NCBI RefSeq assembly: GCF_000021805.1
Contig: NC_011726.1
Coordinates: 558,001-622,000, forward strand
DNA: 64,000 nt
Direction: 5' to 3'
From: Rippkaea orientalis PCC 8801
GTDB taxonomy: Bacteria; Cyanobacteriota; Cyanobacteriia; Cyanobacteriales; Microcystaceae
Of the stretch, positions 20,786 to 31,438 are shown one piece after another. The translations under genes were made by a program, and so were the position numbers. The notes beneath the pieces are model-generated. The model saw nothing but the letters and a program-made list of their open reading frames with translations. It was not told the DNA's origin and ran no database searches. The stretch's first letter is position 1. Each line of letters starts with the position of its first letter.

Positions 20786-20891
20786 GGATGAGATAGAACT
20801 GGCTGTGGAGTCAAGAGATTTCTTGCGGAACTTTGTTAACAAGGCTCTCAGACCTTGGTAGGATAAATCGTGAGAGTTAAAAAAATGATTT

Positions 20892-22067
20892 ATGAGTACA
20901 CACACCGATGGGATCGCGCCTCACGGCGGGCATTTAATCAATCGCATTGCCACAGCAGCAGAACGCCAGGAATTTCTCGATCAAGCTGATCATTTACCAC
21001 AAATTCAGCTAGATGAACGGGCGACCTCCGATCTGGTTATGATTGCTATTGGAGGATTTAGCCCCCTTAAAGGCTTTCTCGAACGGGCTGACTATGAAAC
21101 CGTGGTTGAAGATATGCGCCTCACCAACGGCTTAGTTTGGTCAATTCCCGTGACCCTTTCCGTCAGCGAAGAAATCGCTGATCCCCTCAAAGAAGGGAAC
21201 TGGGTTCGCCTCAATGATCCCGAAGGCAACTTCATCGGAGTTTTGGAATTAACCCAGAAATACCACTACAACAAAGCCCACGAAGCCAAGAACGTCTATG
21301 GCACCGAAGACAGTCAACATCCAGGGGTTCAGGTGGTTTATGAACAAGGGGCGGTCAATTTAGCCGGTCCAGTGTGGCTATTACAACGAGATGCCCATCC
21401 CTTGTTCCCGAAATATCAAATTGATCCCATCGAGTCCCGTCAAGGGTTCAAAGAAAGAGGATGGAATACCATTGTTGGGTTCCAAACCCGTAACCCCATC
21501 CATCGCGCCCATGAATACATCCAAAAATGCGCCTTAGAAGTCGTAGATGGCTTATTTTTACACCCCCTAGTCGGAGCCACCAAAAGCGACGATATTCCCG
21601 CTGATGTGCGGATGCGCTGTTATGAAATCATGATGGAAAAATATTTCCCCCAAGACCGCGTTATCCTCGCCATTAACCCTTCTGCCATGCGCTATGCTGG
21701 TCCAAGGGAAGCCATTTTCCATGCCCTAGTGCGAAAAAATTACGGCTGTACCCATTTTATTGTCGGTCGAGATCACGCCGGGGTTGGGGACTATTATGGA
21801 ACCTACGAAGCGCAAGAGATGTTTGATCAATTTAAGCCAGAAGAATTAGGCATTGTTCCGATGAAATTTGAACACGCCTTTTATTGCACCCGAACCCAAC
21901 AAATGGCCACTACCAAAACCAGTCCTAGCCTGAAAGAAGAACGTATTCATCTATCAGGAACCAAGGTTCGGGAGATGTTACGACGAGGAGAACTGCCTCC
22001 CCCTGAATTTTCTCGGCCAGAAGTGGCAGCCGAATTAATCAATGCCATGGAAAATCAAGGAAAGTAA
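20892..22067 (+). CDS. sat: Sulfate adenylyltransferase (ATP sulfurylase)
   Basis: This single-subunit ATP sulfurylase of 391 residues makes adenylyl sulfate from ATP and sulfate, the first step of assimilatory sulfate reduction. The active-site motif [11 protein letters not shown] (near 197) with QTRNP, and [14 protein letters not shown] (near 291), are intact. The start is fixed by the typical N-terminus ([18 protein letters not shown]). There is no APS-kinase extension. It stands as a single gene followed by a TAGGGG-type hairpin. Confidence 0.97.
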
Positions 22068-22412
22068 GCACCGTTGAGAGTGTGGGAAGACCGGGAATCG
22101 AGGATAGGAAAAATTGTCCAAAAAGTCGGTTACTTCGTTAATCCTCGTGACAAAAACAACTTTTGTAGGGGCTTAATATTATTAAGCCCCTACTGACTTG
22201 GTAACTTCTGACTTCGTTAAGCGGTTGTGGATTTAAACTGGGTCTAGTGGAAATCAGTAAAAATTGCCAATTCCTCACCCCCTCCCCCCTCTCCCCCTCA
22301 GTCTCAACGACAAAATTAAATGATGAACAGCTTAACCCCAACCCCTCACACCTAACCCCTGGAAACGATTACACTAGACTATGAAATCTTCCCACGAAGG
22401 CAGACGGAAACA
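22068..22412. other. 345-bp intergenic region downstream of sat
   Basis: Apart from the 29-nt hairpin at 22165-22193 I see no gene. A pyrimidine-rich tract (ctcaccccctcccccctctccccctc) of the kind common in cyanobacterial spacers is at about 22274-22300. A 67-codon minus-strand frame here is low-complexity and looks spurious. Confidence 0.6.
22165..22193 (+). terminator. TAGGGG-type hairpin downstream of sat
   Basis: A perfect 13-bp stem, GTAGGGGCTTAAT with its complement, has a 3-nt loop. It lies 97 bp after the sat stop codon. It is a member of the inverted-repeat family also seen at 8811 and may terminate sat transcripts. Confidence 0.6.
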
Positions 22413-24548
22413 ATGAAATGGGATCGGCGGACTTTCTTAAAGACCTTGCTTACCTGGGGAGTCAGTCAAATAGGACTCGAAGGGTTCAGGGGACAACCGA
22501 AAATTCAACAATACTATCAAACCCTAGCTGCGCCAACCCCTCGCAAATTAGCCCTGTTGGTGGGGATTAATGACTATGGTACTCCCTTTAACTTAAAAGG
22601 ATGTCTCACCGATGTTGAACGGCAAAAAGAACTCCTCATCTATCGCTTTGGCTTTAGTCCCCAAGATATCTTAACCTTGACGGGACAAGAAGCCACCCGC
22701 GAAGCCATAGAAACCGCTTTTCAAGAACACCTCACCCAACAAGCCCAAGGGGGAGATGTGGTAGTCTTTCACTTTAGCGGTTATGGTAATCTGGTTAAAA
22801 GTAGCTCTGGGGAACTACTACGAGGTCTGATTCCCAGCGATGGAATTATCTCAACCAAAGGCCAGATCGTTACCCATAACCTCCTAGAAGATGCCTTAAT
22901 CTTATGGGGGCGATCGCTGGCCACCGAAAAACTCACCTTCGTATTAGACACCAGTTATCACTACCTCGGTCAAGAATTACAGGGAAATCTCAAAGTACGC
23001 TCGTTCCCCTCTTCCTCTCAAGAAGTAGACCCCCAAGAATTAGCCCGACAAATCACAGGAACAGCCCCAAAAGGCATTATTCTAGGAGCAAGCGGACAGG
23101 AACAAGTCGCCACAGAAATTGCCAGCAGTGGCTTTAGTTCGGGGTTATTTACCTATGCCCTGACCCAATATCTTTGGGAAGTCACCTCGCCGAGTAATGT
23201 GACCGTGACCCTAGGCAAAACCACCGAAACCCTACTCCCTATCATTGGGACCCAACAACAGCCCCAACCCCGCGACGGCGATAAACAACCCCTCTTCACC
23301 TATTACCTCTTGCCCACACCCTCCCATGGAGCCGAAGGCTTGATTACCTCCCTAGATGACTCAACCAACGCCACCATCAAGCTCACGGGACTCCCCCTAC
23401 CCCTCCTACAACATTACGGACTCAATTCCTGTTTTACCGTGACAACTTCCCCCCCTTCTAGTCCTATCCTGGTACAATTGCGCTCTCGTGAGGGACTTAA
23501 AGGCAAAGTTCACCTGATTTCAGCCTTAGACCCTAACAGTGACGTTTCTGCCTTAGCGGTGGGACAATTTCTACAAGAGTCGATTCGGTTTCTGCCGAAA
23601 ACCATCGGACTTACCGTCGCGCTTGAGAAAAATTTAGAAAGAATTGAACGAGTGGATGCCACCAGTACTTTTTCGGCTATCGCACAAATTCATTCAGTCA
23701 TTACCGCCGGAGAACCTGGGGCTGACTGTATTCTAGCCAAAGAAACGCTGACCGAAGAAACCGATCTCTCCCCAAGCTCAGGCGGGTACGGACTGTTGTT
23801 ACCAGGGGGAGTCCAAGTCCCCAATACCTTCGGTCAGTCAGGAGAAGCGATTAAGTCAGCCGTTGAACGGCTACGTCCGGACTTACAACGATTGCTGGCC
23901 GCTAAGTTATGGCGACTGACCCTTAATGAAGAGTCGTCCCAATTACCCATCAGAGTTAGTCTAGAATCCCTCGACCAAGATTCCCCAGTGATCGATCAAC
24001 GGCAGACCACTCGGCGAGTCGGGGAAGGGGAAAAAGCCCAGGAAACCCCTTTAGCTGACTTAACTAAACCCTCTCATGGCTTGCTGCAAGTCCCCCGTGG
24101 CAGTCGCTTACAATTTCGCTGGCAAAACCTAGGCGATCGCCCCATTTACTACCTGCTCTTAGGGATAGATGCCAGAGCAAGAACCCTGGCCTATCTTCCC
24201 CCAGAGGCCGCCTTGATTGCACCCGGAGAAACCCTCGTCGTTCCTTCCCCTACCTTGGGACTCAATTGGACAGTGGCCAGTACCCCCGGATGGGAACAAA
24301 TTCTGGCCATTAGTTGCTCCTCTCCCTTCAAAAAAACCTTTGAGACACTGCGCCAGTCTACCCCCTCTAAACCGGATCAAGGACAAATCCTGCTGTTAAA
24401 CACTCCTTTGACCGTAGCTCAGGCTCTATTGCAGGATCTCCACGGAGCCAGTGCCGTCAAAAGTGAACTGTTGGGAACTGCCACCGATAGCTATGCTTTG
24501 GATGTCAAGATTTGGGCGACTTTAAGCTTTGTGTATCAAGTCGTCTAG
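22413..24548 (+). CDS. Pseudo-orthocaspase (caspase-like p20 domain with Tyr/Ser in place of His/Cys)
   Basis: The 711-residue protein starts MKWDRRTFLKTLLTWG, a twin-arginine-like leader. Residues about 43-290 are a peptidase C14 caspase-like p20 domain (KLALLVGINDYG). Where active members have H-x-S-G-H-G the sequence reads HFSGYG, so Tyr124 takes the place of the catalytic His. Where they have D-x-C-H the sequence reads DTSY, so Ser181 takes the place of the Cys. This Tyr/Ser pair matches the pseudo-orthocaspase group known from cyanobacteria. The C-terminal ~400 residues carry a DUF4384-like region (RGSRLQFRWQNLGDRPIYYLLL). Two genes follow closely. Confidence 0.85.
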   Translation: MKWDRRTFLKTLLTWGVSQIGLEGFRGQPKIQQYYQTLAAPTPRKLALLVGINDYGTPFNLKGCLTDVERQKELLIYRFGFSPQDILTLTGQEATREAIETAFQEHLTQQAQGGDVVVFHFSGYGNLVKSSSGELLRGLIPSDGIISTKGQIVTHNLLEDALILWGRSLATEKLTFVLDTSYHYLGQELQGNLKVRSFPSSSQEVDPQELARQITGTAPKGIILGASGQEQVATEIASSGFSSGLFTYALTQYLWEVTSPSNVTVTLGKTTETLLPIIGTQQQPQPRDGDKQPLFTYYLLPTPSHGAEGLITSLDDSTNATIKLTGLPLPLLQHYGLNSCFTVTTSPPSSPILVQLRSREGLKGKVHLISALDPNSDVSALAVGQFLQESIRFLPKTIGLTVALEKNLERIERVDATSTFSAIAQIHSVITAGEPGADCILAKETLTEETDLSPSSGGYGLLLPGGVQVPNTFGQSGEAIKSAVERLRPDLQRLLAAKLWRLTLNEESSQLPIRVSLESLDQDSPVIDQRQTTRRVGEGEKAQETPLADLTKPSHGLLQVPRGSRLQFRWQNLGDRPIYYLLLGIDARARTLAYLPPEAALIAPGETLVVPSPTLGLNWTVASTPGWEQILAISCSSPFKKTFETLRQSTPSKPDQGQILLLNTPLTVAQALLQDLHGASAVKSELLGTATDSYALDVKIWATLSFVYQVV

Positions 24549-24590
24549 AAGGCCGTTAGAATAGGAAAGGTCAAGGAACTTTTAGTTAAA

Positions 24591-26231
24591 ATGAATCATC
24601 TGCCTCAGACGACAAGACATCGGCTTCAAAAAATTTCCCAAATTCCCAGCGTCTGGGAAGGCGATCGCCGTTCTGTGGTCGGGTTTAGAGGCTTGTCAGA
24701 CTCAGAAGGGCAAGGAAAAGAAGAGTGCATCATCTGGGTCGATGGTTCGGAAGGTTTTGTTAGGGCAATGGATATTGTTTCCCCCGATGCCGGTCCTGAG
24801 GCCGTTGTTCGGACTCTCTTAAGAGCCATTGAAAATCCCCACAGCCCCGCACAGCCTGCCCGTCCTCAAAAAATTGTGGTCCGTAACCGAGAATTACAAT
24901 TTTTTCTACGCGGAGCTCTACAAGATCTGCAAATTGTCATTGATTATGTCCCCCAATTGCCCTTAATTGACGAACTCTTTCGCAGTTTTGAGTCCGTAGA
25001 CAAGTCTCGTCCGCCGGCTTTGCCCCCCAATTATGAACCCCTACTCACCCAAATTGCCCAAGAGTTTTGGGAAGCTGCTCCTTGGGATCTATTAGCCGAT
25101 TATGACATTATTGCCCTGGAAATTAATCACTGGGGAGTGGGGACAATTTATGGTTGCGTCATGGGGATGTTAGGACGGGAATACGGAATTATCCTCTATC
25201 GTTCCTTGGAATCGTTGAAACAGTTCCGCCTAGCGGCTTTGAGTGAAAAATCTCAAGAACAGTTAGAACAGGCTTTTTTAGGTCAAGATTGTTGGTTTTT
25301 GAATTTTGAACCCACTGAGGCGATTATCCCAGAAATTGAAGACGAGGAAGACTTCGATTTAGGGGATTTAGAATCCGATGAAATTGAGCCTCTATTCGGC
25401 AGTGTTCATCCCTACGAAGGGATTCGACCCTTTTTGGATGAGGAGGAAGCCAAGGTCGTTGCTTTTTCTCTACAAGCCTTTTTGCGCTTTTTTGAGGGCA
25501 ATCAAAAGGCTTTAACCAAAGATCCCATCGGGAAACTACAAAAATCCTACCGCTTTTCCCATGAGAGAGCCACCGACAAACAAGAGTGGATTACCATTAA
25601 GGTTTCGACGCTGCCGGAGTTGGCTGCCGAATTTTTGGAAATGATTGAGGCACAAGAAGAGGAAGACGAGGATAATCTCCAGAAGCTACAATTACCGATT
25701 CGAGATGATTTAATTCCTGAGAATGCTTTCTTGAGTTTAGGTATGATTCCTTGGGCGTTTGTTGAAACGCTGCAAAATCAGTCTAAAACCCATTATCAAT
25801 CCCAAGGAGCAACCGCTCAAGGCGAAGGATTACCCGTGATTGTCGTACAAACGTCCCGTCCTAAAGCTAAGGACATGATCGATACCTTACAAGAGGAAGG
25901 GGGACTCGAAGCGATATGTTTTAACCCAGGCGAAGATCCTTGGGCGGAAATCGCCTACGATTTGGGGATTTTACAGGCTAAAAATGGCAGTCTCTACATT
26001 TTTGGAGAATTTACCAATGATGATCCCGAGCATCTCCAAGCTCGAAAAAAATGGGATAAGCGTTGCCAAGAGACGGGGGGCTATTGTGGGTTAATTGTAG
26101 CGATGGGTATTACGGGGAGTTCTCGAGGTAATCCTCAACTACATGATATGTTAGCCTTATTTGAAGCCAAATCTCTCGATCCCAAAACCTTAGCCATGGG
26201 GGTCTTACAATTAATGCCCCAATTTGATTAA
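24591..26231 (+). CDS. Conserved cyanobacterial protein of unknown function, 546 residues
   Basis: I do not assign a function. The protein is soluble-looking, with no signal or membrane segment, and has a markedly acidic central stretch (EIEDEEDFDLGDLESDEIEP, about residues 243-262). It begins MNHLPQTTRHRLQKISQIPSVWEGDRR, a start I associate with cyanobacterial orthologues. It lies 42 bp after the pseudo-orthocaspase stop and 1 bp before the next start, so the three genes are probably co-transcribed. The tight linkage is the best clue to its role. Confidence 0.75.
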   Translation: MNHLPQTTRHRLQKISQIPSVWEGDRRSVVGFRGLSDSEGQGKEECIIWVDGSEGFVRAMDIVSPDAGPEAVVRTLLRAIENPHSPAQPARPQKIVVRNRELQFFLRGALQDLQIVIDYVPQLPLIDELFRSFESVDKSRPPALPPNYEPLLTQIAQEFWEAAPWDLLADYDIIALEINHWGVGTIYGCVMGMLGREYGIILYRSLESLKQFRLAALSEKSQEQLEQAFLGQDCWFLNFEPTEAIIPEIEDEEDFDLGDLESDEIEPLFGSVHPYEGIRPFLDEEEAKVVAFSLQAFLRFFEGNQKALTKDPIGKLQKSYRFSHERATDKQEWITIKVSTLPELAAEFLEMIEAQEEEDEDNLQKLQLPIRDDLIPENAFLSLGMIPWAFVETLQNQSKTHYQSQGATAQGEGLPVIVVQTSRPKAKDMIDTLQEEGGLEAICFNPGEDPWAEIAYDLGILQAKNGSLYIFGEFTNDDPEHLQARKKWDKRCQETGGYCGLIVAMGITGSSRGNPQLHDMLALFEAKSLDPKTLAMGVLQLMPQFD

Positions 26232-26232
26232 A

Positions 26233-26826
26233 ATGGATTTTCTTTTACCCCTTGAACAAGCGGTTTCTTTTGTTGTGAGTCATCAGTCGGCTAAACCTTC
26301 CTCCGATGTTTTGGTCAGATCTCTATTGGAAGCCGAAAAAACCGCGAAGAAAACTAAACTGAGTTATTGCCCTGAACAATTAGCCCAAACGTGGCAACTC
26401 TGTTTTATTACGGGAACCCAAAAAGCCCAAAAACAGGGAAGAATACTCCTGCGATCGGGGCGTTATCTGCCGAAGTGGGCTAAAATTGAGTTAACCTATC
26501 GGCCAGCACAAGCAGATGGTTTAGGAGACATTGGGACATTGGAAAATTGTATTAGATTGGGTAGTTTCAGGGTGATTTTAACCGGACCGGCTAAATTTTT
26601 AACCCGTAAAAATATTTTGTGTTTTGATTTTACTCGAATGGCTGTTAAGCTCGGTGCTATGACTCTTTATCAAGGGTACATTCGAGGAGGTCAGAATACT
26701 GAAGAACACTTTAATCTAGAAAGTATTAAAAAACAAGCCTTTTTTGCTTTCTTTTTAATTCAAGATAGTCTGATTGCTGCTAGGGGAAGAGGTGGTGGGT
26801 TAGCCCTTTGGGGTAGACTGATGTAG
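26233..26826 (+). CDS. Hypothetical protein, possibly fibrillin/PAP-like
   Basis: The ATG at 26233 begins one base after the previous stop and gives 197 residues. The pattern LAQTWQLCFITG near residue 50 and the strand-rich core recall plastid-lipid-associated (fibrillin) proteins, which bind lipids in plastids and cyanobacteria. The C-terminus ends RGRGGGLALWGRLM. The resemblance is weak and from memory, so the name is tentative. It is translationally linked to the 546-residue protein. Confidence 0.55.
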   Translation: MDFLLPLEQAVSFVVSHQSAKPSSDVLVRSLLEAEKTAKKTKLSYCPEQLAQTWQLCFITGTQKAQKQGRILLRSGRYLPKWAKIELTYRPAQADGLGDIGTLENCIRLGSFRVILTGPAKFLTRKNILCFDFTRMAVKLGAMTLYQGYIRGGQNTEEHFNLESIKKQAFFAFFLIQDSLIAARGRGGGLALWGRLM

Positions 26827-26996
26827 TTAATGGCTAAGAGTTGATAATTAATAGTTAATAGCTAACATAGCAAGTCTCAATAAAACGTGAATACCTTCTG
26901 TTTCCTGTTCTCTCTATGTTGATTAAATAGATATTAAGAAATATCAGTTTACCAGAGAGTAGTTATTATACTATTGAGTAGTAGAGAGGTTAGAAG

Positions 26997-27815
26997 ATGG
27001 GATACGTCATCGATGTTGATCAAGATAATTTTGAGAGAGAAGTTATTGAAAATTCTTATAAAAAACCTGTAATAATTGACTTCTATGCAACTTGGTGTGG
27101 CCCTTGCAAATTACTGAAACCAATTCTAGAAAATCTTCAAAAAGAGTATGATTTCATTTTAGCCAAAATCGATATCGATCAACAGCCCCAATTAGCCCAA
27201 CAATTTAAAGTAGAAGGCGTTCCTGATGTTAAAATAGCCATTAACGGACAGATGATACCGGGTTTTGTTGGGGTGTTACCAGAACCAGAGATACGAGAAT
27301 TATTAGAACAGCTTAATTTACCCTCTGAAGTAAACTTAAAAATTGAAGCAGTTCGTCAGGCGATCGCAGAACAAAATGCGCCAAAAGCTAAACAAATTTT
27401 TGATGAATTATTTGCTAAATACCCTGATCATCCCCCAGTCATCTTAGAAGCAGCAACTTTTTTAATAAGGGTTAATCGGTTAGAAGAAGCCGAAAAATTG
27501 TTGAAAACGATTAGATCGGAGAATCGAGAATACTATAATAAAGCCCAATCGATGCAAAGTTTAATTGCGTTCCAACAAATCGCCAACAATCATGGGGACA
27601 GTGAGTTGGATGAATTATTTGCTAAAGGAGCTCAATTAACCTTAGTAGAAGATTATGAAGGAGCCCTCAACGTATTTTTACACATTGTCCAACAAAACCG
27701 GAAATACCGAGATGATGGCGCAAGAAAAGCGATGATTTCCCTGTTCAATTTATTAGGGAATAACCATCCTTTAACAAAGAAATATCAGCAAGAACTCATG
27801 CTAACATTGTATTAA
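26997..27815 (+). CDS. Thioredoxin-domain/TPR protein (YbbN/CnoX-like)
   Basis: Residues 1-107 are a thioredoxin fold with an intact WCGPCK active site (Cys34, Cys37). Residues about 118-272 are TPR-like helices. This is the architecture of YbbN/CnoX, a co-chaperone that works with DnaK and GroEL and protects clients from oxidation. In CnoX-type proteins the active-site Cys can vary; here both are kept, so redox activity is plausible. ATG 26997 is preceded by GAGGTTAGAAG, a reasonable ribosome site. It converges on gyrA. Confidence 0.88.
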   Translation: MGYVIDVDQDNFEREVIENSYKKPVIIDFYATWCGPCKLLKPILENLQKEYDFILAKIDIDQQPQLAQQFKVEGVPDVKIAINGQMIPGFVGVLPEPEIRELLEQLNLPSEVNLKIEAVRQAIAEQNAPKAKQIFDELFAKYPDHPPVILEAATFLIRVNRLEEAEKLLKTIRSENREYYNKAQSMQSLIAFQQIANNHGDSELDELFAKGAQLTLVEDYEGALNVFLHIVQQNRKYRDDGARKAMISLFNLLGNNHPLTKKYQQELMLTLY

Positions 27816-27889
27816 ATTAACCTGAGTTCGGGATAAGCTAAAAGACTCATTCTATCGTTGTCTAAAACAACTATTGTCTAGTTGATCTA

Positions 27890-27907
27890 ACGGGGTTGTC
27901 ACCCCGT
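27890..27907. terminator. Hairpin between convergent thioredoxin-TPR and gyrA genes
   Basis: A 6-bp GC-rich stem ACGGGG/CCCCGT with a TTGTCA loop sits between the two 3' ends. It could serve both strands; no long T-run is present. Confidence 0.5.
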
Positions 27908-27915
27908 CAGGTAAA

Positions 27916-30489
27916 TTAGACTTCCCCGGTTTCCTCGGCTTCCTCTTCAGCGGCGGGGGGAACCAAAGCAACGGCGGCGATCGCATCATCCTCATCTAAG
28001 CGTTGCACCCGAACCCCTGTAGCCATACGAGACTGGGTTGAAATCGCATCGACTGCTTGACGAATAATAATCCCGCGATTAGAAACAATCATCAACTCGT
28101 CCTCTTCATTGACTACCAAAAGAGAGGCCAAGCGATCGCTAGGTGACTTAAATTTGATCACTCTGACCCCTAATCCCGCCCGATTTTGCAAGCGGAATTG
28201 TTTAACTGGAACCCGTTTTCCATAACCCCCATTGGTAATCGTCAAAATCCAAGGGCCGCCGCTGGTTTCTTCGACGGTTAACTCTTCTTCGTTTTCTAGG
28301 AGATCCTCCTCTTCTTCTCCTTCGTGTACAGTACTGATTCCTGCAATCACTTGACTCGATAGAATATCCATACTAATCAACTCATCGCCTTTCTTGAGTT
28401 TCATCGCTTTAACGCCACGAGTTGATCGTCCTAGGGGTCGAATTTGTTGGTGATCGGCGTGGAAATGAATAGCCATCCCTAGACGAGTCCCGATGATAAT
28501 GCTGTCTTCTTCTTGGGCGACTTTCACCCACCGCAGTTGATCCCCTTCCCCTAACACGATGGCAATCAACCCATTAGTGCGAATATTACTAAAGGCCGAG
28601 AGGGCAGTTTTCTTGATATAGCCCTTACGGGTGAGCATAATAAAGTAGACATCTTCTCGAAATTCACTGACGGCGACAATCGAGGTAATTTTTTCATCCT
28701 TGGGAATGGGTAACATTTGGACGATGGGTACGCCTCTTGCCGTTCGAGAGGCTGCTGGAATTTGGTAGGCTGGCAGGGTATAAACAACCCCGCGATCGCT
28801 AAAAAACAAGACATGATCGTGATCGCAACAACTCAAGAAATGTTCAACCACATCATCTTCTTTAATCTTGGCTGCTGCTTTGCCCCGTGTGGCGCGACTT
28901 TGTGCCCCGAAGGTGCTCACTGGCATCCGTTTAATATACCCTTGTTCCGTTAGGAGAATAATGGCCTGTTCGTTAGCAATTAGGTCAGTATCGACGATTT
29001 CTCCTTCGTCGTGGATGATTTCCGTCCGCCGGGGGGTGGCATGAATCGTTTTAATTTGGGTTAATTCTTCTTCGATGATTGCTTCAATGCGTTCTCGTCG
29101 TGCCAAAATATCCTGTAGATCGGCGATTTTGGCTTCTAATTCCTGGTGTTCGGCGTGGATTTTTTCTGCTTCTAAGGCGGTGAGGCGACGTAGTTGCATT
29201 TGCAGGATAGCATCGGCTTGAACAACCGATAGACCGAACTGTTCGATTAAGCCATCTCTGGCGGTCGTAGCATCAGCAGCCCCTCGAATGAGTTGAATGA
29301 CCGCATCTAAATTATCTAGGGCGATCAATAACCCTTGCAACAGGTGATCCCGTTCTTGGGCTTTGCGTAACTCGTATTGGGTACGACGAGTGATGGTTTC
29401 TACTCGAAATTCCAGAAAGACGGTGAGAAATTGCTTGAGGGTCAATAGTTGGGGTTCCCCATTGACTAGGGCTAACATATTCGCCCCAAAATTGGACTGA
29501 ATGGGGGTTTGTTTGTAGAGGTTATTGAGGACAACACGGGGATAGGCATCTCGTTTGAGTTCGATGACGATCCGCATTCCGTCGCGATCGCTTTCATCGC
29601 GGATATCGGAGATCCCTTCAATGCGTTTTTCGTTGACGAGATCAGCGATGCGTTCAATTAAAGCTGCTTTGTTGGTTTGATAGGGTAATTCGGTGACAAT
29701 AATACAGTCTCGATCTGGCCGTCCTCGTTGTTCGAGGGTTTCTATTTGGGCAACTCCCCGCATGGTAATGGAACCCCGTCCACTGGTGTAGGCATCGCGA
29801 ATGCCTGATCGCCCTAAAATCTGTCCTCCCGTGGGAAAATCCGGGCCTGGAATTAATTTGTGTAATTCACTTTCGGCCATTTCTGGATTATGAATTAAGG
29901 CGATGGTTCCATCGATCAATTCTCCTAGGTTGTGGGGGGGGATATTGGTGGCCATCCCCACAGCGATCCCGGATGATCCGTTGAGTAATAATTGGGGGAC
30001 TCTGGCGGGCAGAACCACGGGTTCTTGCTGCGATCCGTCAAAGTTATCGATGAAATCGACCGTTTCTGCTTCAATATCGCGTAATAGGGCATTAGTAGAT
30101 AAAGTTTGGAGACGACACTCGGTGTAACGCATGGCTGCGGGGGGATCGTTATCTACCGATCCAAAGTTGCCGTGACCTTCGATGAGGGGGTTACGCATGG
30201 AGAAATCCTGTGCCATGCGGACTAAAGCGTCATAAACGGCTGTATCTCCGTGGGGGTGATATTTACCCAAGACTTCCCCAACAACCCTAGCGCATTTACG
30301 GAAGGGGCGATCAGGGGTTAATCCCAGTTCATACATGGCGTAGAGGATGCGACGATGGACTGGTTTTAACCCATCCCTAGCATCGGGTAATGCCCGTCCT
30401 ACAATGACGCTCATGGCGTATTCTAAGTAAGAATGGGACATTTCATTACTCAAGTCTGTGGGAATAATCCGATCTTGAGGGAAGGTCAT
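27916..30489 (-). CDS. gyrA: DNA gyrase subunit A (type IIA topoisomerase A subunit)
   Basis: The 857-residue protein has the full breakage-reunion domain. It contains [28 protein letters not shown] (quinolone-region Thr at the position of E. coli Ser83) and the catalytic Tyr in [11 protein letters not shown] six-blade C-terminal domain follows. The GyrA-box position, normally Q-R/K-R-G-G-R/K-G, reads QSRATRG. The box supports DNA wrapping and supercoiling, so gyrA versus a parC-like role cannot be settled by sequence alone. The name follows cyanobacterial practice. The acidic stretch [19 protein letters not shown] near residue 723 is an insertion-like loop. Confidence 0.92.
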   Translation of the reverse strand: MTFPQDRIIPTDLSNEMSHSYLEYAMSVIVGRALPDARDGLKPVHRRILYAMYELGLTPDRPFRKCARVVGEVLGKYHPHGDTAVYDALVRMAQDFSMRNPLIEGHGNFGSVDNDPPAAMRYTECRLQTLSTNALLRDIEAETVDFIDNFDGSQQEPVVLPARVPQLLLNGSSGIAVGMATNIPPHNLGELIDGTIALIHNPEMAESELHKLIPGPDFPTGGQILGRSGIRDAYTSGRGSITMRGVAQIETLEQRGRPDRDCIIVTELPYQTNKAALIERIADLVNEKRIEGISDIRDESDRDGMRIVIELKRDAYPRVVLNNLYKQTPIQSNFGANMLALVNGEPQLLTLKQFLTVFLEFRVETITRRTQYELRKAQERDHLLQGLLIALDNLDAVIQLIRGAADATTARDGLIEQFGLSVVQADAILQMQLRRLTALEAEKIHAEHQELEAKIADLQDILARRERIEAIIEEELTQIKTIHATPRRTEIIHDEGEIVDTDLIANEQAIILLTEQGYIKRMPVSTFGAQSRATRGKAAAKIKEDDVVEHFLSCCDHDHVLFFSDRGVVYTLPAYQIPAASRTARGVPIVQMLPIPKDEKITSIVAVSEFREDVYFIMLTRKGYIKKTALSAFSNIRTNGLIAIVLGEGDQLRWVKVAQEEDSIIIGTRLGMAIHFHADHQQIRPLGRSTRGVKAMKLKKGDELISMDILSSQVIAGISTVHEGEEEEDLLENEEELTVEETSGGPWILTITNGGYGKRVPVKQFRLQNRAGLGVRVIKFKSPSDRLASLLVVNEEDELMIVSNRGIIIRQAVDAISTQSRMATGVRVQRLDEDDAIAAVALVPPAAEEEAEETGEV

Positions 30490-30739
30490 AGGGTTATCAA
30501 CTCCAATAAAGATGACACATTAAGCAAGTATTGCTTTAAAAATTGACAAAAAAAGCCAATTAACCTTTTAATAATTAGATTTGCTTTTATATGCTTTCGT
30601 ATTTTACCATAAAGATCCCTCGGTTCACCCTTAAAAATCCTAACAACGAACGCTAAAGTGAGGTTGAGAATACTATGTTTTTAATAATTTTGTCAGATAT
30701 AATCAGTCTAAATCACTTGAAAAATATGTTGAACTTAGA

Positions 30740-31438
30740 TTAATTATTATTTGTCAATTGTTGAGCTAGATTTTGGACAAATTCCCCAGATAAACCGGTC
30801 AATTTCATCACCTGTTCTACGGTCATTCCTTCTCTAAGTAAATTGAGGGCGACTTCGGTTTTAGCTTCTTGTCTACCTTCTTGTCTACCTTCTTGTCTGC
30901 CTTCTTGTCTGCCTTCTTGTAGAATCTCTTGATAAATGACTGATTCTCTCATAATATCTCTCCTAAGAATTTGATGAATCGTTTTCTGCTTTAATACTAA
31001 CCCGGCAAGAATGGCACTGGCTGCTGCTAAGTTGCTTTGGAGGGGTCTTCCTTCAATTTTATCAATTTCTTGCGCCACTTGAGATAGGATTTGCCTAGGG
31101 TTCGCGGTCTTTGTTAGTACGGCAAAAGGTAATAATCCAGGGATCGTCAAGAAACGTTCTGGTGTTTCTTCCCATAAACGAATGATCCGAAAGCGATGAT
31201 TCGTTTGCTCTAAAGTAAAGTTATCTTGATACACTAAAGGGGATTCTGTTTGACGTAAATAAATAACAACCTGAACCATTTGTTGACTCGGAAAACGTCG
31301 ATAGACTCGCAAGCGATAGTCTGTCATCCGAAAAGGAATATCAGCGTTAGGCTGAGTTTGAAATTCAACATGAAGCACTAAAATATATATCTCCCCTTCT
31401 CCCCCTCTCCCCCTCCTAAGCAATGCCCCGTCCCTCAA
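30740..31438 (-). pseudogene. Rpn/PD-(D/E)XK nuclease-family remnant, 5' end missing
   Basis: From LHVEFQTQPNADIPFRMTDYRLRVYRR onward the 232-residue frame matches the cyanobacterial Rpn family (recombination-promoting nuclease, PD-(D/E)XK fold). Intact members have about 45-50 residues before this, including the first catalytic Asp. Here they are replaced by about 20 unrelated residues translated from a pyrimidine-rich tract (31390-31416), running into the start of the divergent helicase gene. The E-x-Q half-motif remains. The C-terminus has five tandem EGRQ-type units (EGRQEGRQEGRQ...) encoded by a 12-bp repeat at about 30868-30921. It is probably inactive. Confidence 0.75.

Noticed and set aside
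22138-22341. 67-residue minus-strand open frame
   Set aside because: It covers a hairpin and a pyrimidine-rich tract and has no recognisable protein features.
30868-30921. CRISPR-like short repeats
   Set aside because: They are 12-bp in-frame tandem repeats encoding EGRQ units without spacers.
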